From: Bacteroidales bacterium
Lineage (GTDB): Bacteria; Bacteroidota; Bacteroidia; Bacteroidales; JAADJA01
Assembly: GCA_030635465.1 (NCBI GenBank)
Contig: DAOVYU010000020.1
Coordinates: 1 to 9,827, forward strand
Reading direction: 5' to 3'
Length of the DNA stretch: 9,827 bases
In this document: positions 6,349 through 9,827 of the stretch, piece after piece
Numbering within the stretch: position 1 is the first letter of the stretch
Layout of the letters: each line of letters begins with the position of its first letter
Made by a program: the position numbers and the translations under genes
The notes under the pieces: generated by a model
Databases searched by the model: none
Told to the model about the DNA's origin: nothing
The model's input: only the letters and a program-made list of their open reading frames with translations

Positions 6349-6356
6349 TACATTTG
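6349..6356 (+). promoter_or_regulatory. Candidate -7 box for manA
   Basis: TACATTTG matches TAnnTTTG exactly and ends 35 bases before the ATG at 6392, predicting a leader of about 30 bases. No -33 TTTG is seen at the usual distance. Its position supports the internal ATG at 6392 over the longer frame beginning near 6302. Confidence 0.4.
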
Positions 6357-6391
6357 AGCCAAATTCCAGAATTCATTTAATTTCATTCAAC

Positions 6392-7378
6392 ATGAGTACA
6401 TTATACCCATTAAAGTTTAAGCCTGTTTTTAAGGATAAAATCTGGGGTGGACAGAAAATTAAAACCGTTTTAGGACAAGATTTTTCACCTCTTCCAAATT
6501 GTGGTGAAGTATGGGCACTCTCCGGCGTTGAAAATAATCAAACCTTAATTATCAATGGGTTTCTTGAATCCAATAACCTAAGTGAGTTATTAGAAATATA
6601 TATGGGTGATTTAGTTGGTGATAATATTTATCAAAAGTTTGGGAATGAATTTCCTATACTTATTAAATTTATCGATGCCAACGATTGGCTTTCTATACAA
6701 GTCCATCCGTATGATGATCTGGCTTGGAAAAGACATAAAAGTCTTGGGAAATCAGAAATGTGGTATATTTTTGATGCAGAAGAAAATGCTGAGCTGATCA
6801 GTGGTTTTAGTGAAGAAATCAACAAGGATCAATATCAGAAACACCTTGATAATAAAACCCTGAAACAAGTAATGAATTTCGAAAAAGTAAAAAGTGGTGA
6901 TGTGTATTACATGCCAGCAGGCAGAGTTCATGCATTGGGTCCAGGTGTTTTACTGGCCGAAATTCAACAAACATCGGATATTACTTACCGAATTTATGAT
7001 TGGGATCGCATTGATGAAGCAGGAATGATGAGGGAACTACATATTGAGGAGGCTTTGGATGCAATCGATTTTCAAGTCTATGATCAATATAAAACGGATT
7101 ATACTCCCAAATTGAATTCAACAGTTAACCTTGTTGAAAGTCCTTACTTTACAACCCGGTTAATCGATATTGATAAGCCCATTAAAAAGGATTATAGTGA
7201 ACTTGACTCTTTTGTTATTTATGTATGTGCAGAGGGAGCTATTAATCTGAAATATGACAATGTTGAATATCATCTGAGTAATGGAGAAGCAATGCTATTA
7301 CCTGCTGTTATTAACGAGATTGAGTTATTCCCACAGCAAGAATCAAAAATTCTTGAAGTTTATATGGTCATTTCCTAA
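6392..7378 (+). CDS. manA: Mannose-6-phosphate isomerase, class I
   Basis: This zinc enzyme interconverts mannose 6-phosphate and fructose 6-phosphate in the cytoplasm, feeding mannose into glycolysis or supplying precursors for GDP-mannose and surface glycans. The 328-residue product is close in length to the short Bacillus-type ManA (about 315). It has the cupin motifs in order: KDKIWGG at 14-20, GEVWALSG near 38, LSIQVHPYD at 100-108, GKSEMWYI at 119-126, and PAGRVHALGPG at 175-185 followed by EIQQTSDITYRIYDWDR at 190-206. By family analogy Gln103 or His105, Glu122 and His180 bind zinc, and Arg200 is the catalytic arginine. A frame open from 6302 would add 30 residues, but the family begins at LYPLKF just after the ATG at 6392. 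No mannose or GDP-mannose genes are adjacent, so it seems to be a stand-alone housekeeping gene. Confidence 0.93.
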   Translation: MSTLYPLKFKPVFKDKIWGGQKIKTVLGQDFSPLPNCGEVWALSGVENNQTLIINGFLESNNLSELLEIYMGDLVGDNIYQKFGNEFPILIKFIDANDWLSIQVHPYDDLAWKRHKSLGKSEMWYIFDAEENAELISGFSEEINKDQYQKHLDNKTLKQVMNFEKVKSGDVYYMPAGRVHALGPGVLLAEIQQTSDITYRIYDWDRIDEAGMMRELHIEEALDAIDFQVYDQYKTDYTPKLNSTVNLVESPYFTTRLIDIDKPIKKDYSELDSFVIYVCAEGAINLKYDNVEYHLSNGEAMLLPAVINEIELFPQQESKILEVYMVIS

Positions 7379-7392
7379 AATTCCATTAGGAA
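7372..7392 (+). terminator. Weak stem-loop at the manA stop codon
   Basis: TTCCTAA (7372-7378) pairs with TTAGGAA (7386-7392) round a 7-base loop; the left arm contains the stop codon. Only a loose T-rich stretch follows. It may be a weak terminator or 3'-end stabiliser. Confidence 0.3.
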
Positions 7393-7498
7393 TTCCAATT
7401 TTATACAACCTTTTGAGACGCTGAATTGTCTGAAATTCTAGAAGTAATTTATATTTCTTATAAATAAATGATTTATTATTATGAAACCATTAGTTTTA

Positions 7499-7506
7499 TA
7501 ATTTTG
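7499..7506 (+). promoter_or_regulatory. Candidate -7 box for the TlpA-DUF6029 pair
   Basis: TAATTTTG matches TAnnTTTG exactly. Transcription would begin near 7513, about 40 bases before the ATG at 7554. No clear TTTG is found at -33. No second promoter is evident in the 37 bases before the downstream gene. Confidence 0.4.
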
Positions 7507-7553
7507 GTGCATCTTTTGGTATGTAAATTCATAAATATTTAAATATAACTATT

Positions 7554-8075
7554 ATGAAAAAAATATTCAGTGCTTTTGTGCTTGTCTCAATAGTTCTTAT
7601 CGCCTATACTCAAGAGAACACAAAAAATTACGCAAAACTTCCTTCGGTTGACATTAAAACTATGGAAGGTGAAACCATAAATACTGGTGATATCTCAAAT
7701 GATGGAAAGCCAATTATCATCACTTTTTGGGCCACATGGTGTAAGCCATGTATTAAGGAGCATGATGCCATTAATGAAGAATATGAAGACTGGGTTGATG
7801 AAACAGGTGTAAAATTATACGCAATTTCAATTGACAATGCACGATCAAGCAAAAGTGTAATGCCAATGGTAAATGGAAAAAGTTGGGAATTTGATGTTTT
7901 ATTGGATGAGAATGGCAATTTTAAAAGAGCTATGAATGTGAATGTCCCTCCACATACTTTTATACTCAATGGAGAAGGATTGATAGTATGGCAGCATGTT
8001 GGATACCTTGAAGGTGACGAATCTGAGTATATCGAAATTGTTGAAAAACTGGTCAAGGGAGAATCCATTGATTAA
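7554..8075 (+). CDS. Secreted TlpA/ResA-like thioredoxin-family protein
   Basis: The 173-residue product has a short signal sequence (MKKIF, hydrophobic to about residue 18, likely cleaved near AYTQ), placing it in the periplasm or envelope. The rest is one thioredoxin fold of the AhpC-TSA/TlpA type: LPSVDIKTMEGE near 29-40, IIITFWATWCKPC at 54-66, KLYAISIDNA near 87-96, and VPPHTFILNGEG near 131-142, carrying the cis-proline. Cys63 and Cys66 form the CxxC redox centre with KP between, and are the only cysteines in the protein. Relatives reduce disulfides in exported proteins or during cytochrome c maturation; many Bacteroidota TlpA proteins have an extra DUF4369 domain, absent here. The DUF6029 gene starts 37 bases after the stop, so the two are probably one operon. 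The substrate is unknown; the neighbour is the natural candidate. Confidence 0.88.
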   Translation: MKKIFSAFVLVSIVLIAYTQENTKNYAKLPSVDIKTMEGETINTGDISNDGKPIIITFWATWCKPCIKEHDAINEEYEDWVDETGVKLYAISIDNARSSKSVMPMVNGKSWEFDVLLDENGNFKRAMNVNVPPHTFILNGEGLIVWQHVGYLEGDESEYIEIVEKLVKGESID

Positions 8076-8112
8076 AAGATTGTTAGGTGTATAATATTAA
8101 AAAGTAGAAAAA

Positions 8113-9827
8113 TTGAAAAATTTACTAAGTACATTAACTATCGTTTGTGTTTTGTTTATTATACCTGGTTTTTCATTTGCTCAAGGTATTCTGAGCGGAG
8201 GAAAGGTTACAGGAAATACACAAATAGATGCCCAGATCTATTCTGAAGATGATAAATTGGGAATTACAGATTCAACATTAAATTACCGTAAATTTGGAAT
8301 GAATGGCTTTGCCAATGTATTATACTCTAATGGCGATTTTAATGCAGGAATTCGTTTTGAAGGATTTCTGAACCCAATGATTGGGTTTGATCAAAGGTAT
8401 GAAGGAGTTGGAATTCCTTATTGGTTTGCCAGTTATAAATTAGGTAAACTGGAAATGACGGCTGGTCATTTTTATGAGCAATTTGGGAGCGGCTTGGTAT
8501 TAAGAAGCTGGGAAGAATGGACATTGGGCTATGATAACAATATTTATGGTTTTAATGCCAAGTTCACTCCGGTTAAGGGAATTACCATTAAAGGTTTGGT
8601 TGGGGTTCAACGCTATTTTTGGGAACCCTACACCACTGATAGTAGAGGAATTGTACGTGGTGCTGATGGTGATTTTTACCTGAATGATATTTTAGGGGGA
8701 ATGAATGACTCCAAAACTAAAATCACACTGGGAGGAAGTTTTGTAAGCAGGTATGAAAAAGCAGAACCAATGGGATTTACTCGTGACTCATTATATTACG
8801 AGGTTGACTTAAGTGGTGATACATCAAGGTATTTAAACCGAAAAACTTATGCATATGATTTGCCGGTAAATGTTGGTAGTTGGGCTGCACGAATGAACCT
8901 GGCCAATGGAGGGTTTAACTTTTATGCCGAATATGCTGAAAAAGGGAATGATCCAAATGCTACAAATAACTATATTTATAAAATCGGACAGGCCCTTTAT
9001 TCTACTTTATCATATTCTACCAAAGGGTTTGGTCTTTTTCTATCCATGAAATGGATTGATAATATGAGCTATAAATCAAGCCGGTACGAAAGTGGAAATC
9101 CTGCTATGCTTGACATTAATTATCTTCCATCCATTTCCAAAGAACATCAATACAGTTTTGCTAGCATGTATCCTTATGCTACAAAACCAAATGGTGAATT
9201 TGGGTTTCAGGGGCAAGTCATTTATACTATTCCAAAAAAATCAGCTGTAGGAGGAAAATATGGGACTACTTTAACCTTAAATTATTCATTTGCTAACTCT
9301 ATTAAGAAAGAACAAATTGCTCCCAATATACCCATTGATTCAACAGGTACAGATGGATATAATACACAATTTTTATCCATTGGTGATTTGCCGTATTACA
9401 GAGATTTGAATTTTAAAATTGAAAGAAAGTTTAGCAAAAAGATAAAAGTTAAAGCAGCTTATTATAATCAAACCTATAATTTACATGTAATTGAGGATGA
9501 TATTTTTGATGATGAGGAAATGGTATATGCTCAAATAGGTGTTATTGATTTTACTTATAAGTTTACAAGAAAACATTCTTTACGTGCTGAATTACAAGGA
9601 TTGTGGACTAAGGAGGATGAAGGCGACTGGGCAGGCTTAACACTGGAATATAACATTTCGCCACAATGGTTTTTTTCAGTGATGGATGAATACAATTATG
9701 GTAATCCAGATACTGATTTTCGAAATCATTATTATAATGTTTCTTTTGGATATACTGACAAGACTAATCGTATTTCCTTACGTTATGGACGTCAACGTGA
9801 AGGACTTTTATGTGTTGGAGGTGTTTG
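8113..9827 (+). CDS. DUF6029 family protein, probable outer-membrane beta-barrel, 3' end cut off
   Basis: The frame stays open for 571 codons from a TTG at 8113 to the window edge. The TTG is chosen because it is immediately followed by a signal peptide (KNLLSTLTIVCVLFIIPG, cleavage near FAQ at 22-24), an in-frame stop lies at 8098-8100, and no ATG falls between. The mature part matches DUF6029: LSGGKVTGNTQIDAQ at the start, GMNGFANVLYSNGDFNAGIRFEGFLNP (key G62, N65, Y71), FYEQFGSGLVLRSWEEWTLGYD near 120-141, and the C-terminal RYGRQREGLLCVGG. Strands alternate hydrophobic and polar residues with many Tyr, Trp and Gly, as in outer-membrane barrels. The only cysteine codon in the mature part is Cys567; the last bases TG begin a further codon, five residues on, that would fit a second Cys. 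Probably only about 20 codons are missing. No function is established; it follows the TlpA-like gene by 37 bases. Confidence 0.82.
   Translation, partial: MKNLLSTLTIVCVLFIIPGFSFAQGILSGGKVTGNTQIDAQIYSEDDKLGITDSTLNYRKFGMNGFANVLYSNGDFNAGIRFEGFLNPMIGFDQRYEGVGIPYWFASYKLGKLEMTAGHFYEQFGSGLVLRSWEEWTLGYDNNIYGFNAKFTPVKGITIKGLVGVQRYFWEPYTTDSRGIVRGADGDFYLNDILGGMNDSKTKITLGGSFVSRYEKAEPMGFTRDSLYYEVDLSGDTSRYLNRKTYAYDLPVNVGSWAARMNLANGGFNFYAEYAEKGNDPNATNNYIYKIGQALYSTLSYSTKGFGLFLSMKWIDNMSYKSSRYESGNPAMLDINYLPSISKEHQYSFASMYPYATKPNGEFGFQGQVIYTIPKKSAVGGKYGTTLTLNYSFANSIKKEQIAPNIPIDSTGTDGYNTQFLSIGDLPYYRDLNFKIERKFSKKIKVKAAYYNQTYNLHVIEDDIFDDEEMVYAQIGVIDFTYKFTRKHSLRAELQGLWTKEDEGDWAGLTLEYNISPQWFFSVMDEYNYGNPDTDFRNHYYNVSFGYTDKTNRISLRYGRQREGLLCVGGV

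Noticed and set aside
6302..6391. N-terminal extension of manA by 30 residues
   Set aside because: The family begins just after the ATG at 6392, and a consensus -7 box lies at 6349-6356, inside the extension.
7628..8068. Minus-strand 146-codon frame across the TlpA-like gene
   Set aside because: Antisense shadow of a gene with an intact WCKPC thioredoxin motif.

Overview
This window looks like chromosomal DNA from a member of the Bacteroidota, probably a Bacteroidia/Marinilabiliales-type lineage. The DNA is AT-rich, several genes lack a Shine-Dalgarno sequence, and promoter-like sites fit the Bacteroidota consensus (TAnnTTTG at -7, TTTG or TTG at -33). The protein families also fit: a bacterial group II GGGP synthase, a PKD-like 'SGDGTF' domain, a dockerin-type C-terminal module, and a TlpA-like thioredoxin beside a DUF6029 protein. 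The exact taxon cannot be read from the window.

Left part (1-4324), all on the minus strand: the 5' part of a geranylgeranylglyceryl-phosphate (PcrB-like) synthase, running off the left edge; a small secreted protein that is essentially one PKD-like domain; a 507-residue secreted protein joining an SGNH-like N-terminal domain to a C-terminal module with two dockerin-like calcium loops; and a DUF3179 lipoprotein. The gaps between them are long, so these are probably separate transcription units. The 494-base gap at 946-1439 holds a good promoter and five GTTAA half-sites in two groups spaced 10-11 bases.

Middle (4553-6278): a small basic orphan protein on the plus strand faces an orphan on the minus strand, with a structured palindromic element between their 3' ends that could terminate transcription both ways. 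The minus orphan then diverges, with only 19 bases between start codons, from a plus-strand lipoprotein of unknown function.

Right part (6392-9827), plus strand: a type I mannose-6-phosphate isomerase (manA) with its own candidate -7 box, then a likely two-gene operon of a secreted TlpA/thioredoxin-like protein and a DUF6029 protein. The latter starts at TTG and runs off the right edge.

Most of the window is cell-envelope biology: lipid synthesis, lipoproteins, secreted proteins and an envelope thioredoxin. No mobile element, CRISPR array, tRNA or rRNA was seen. Nothing here is clearly a new defence or mobile system. The best leads are the TlpA-DUF6029 pair with its very sparse cysteines, the phased GTTAA repeats, the structured palindromic element, and the SGNH-dockerin protein.
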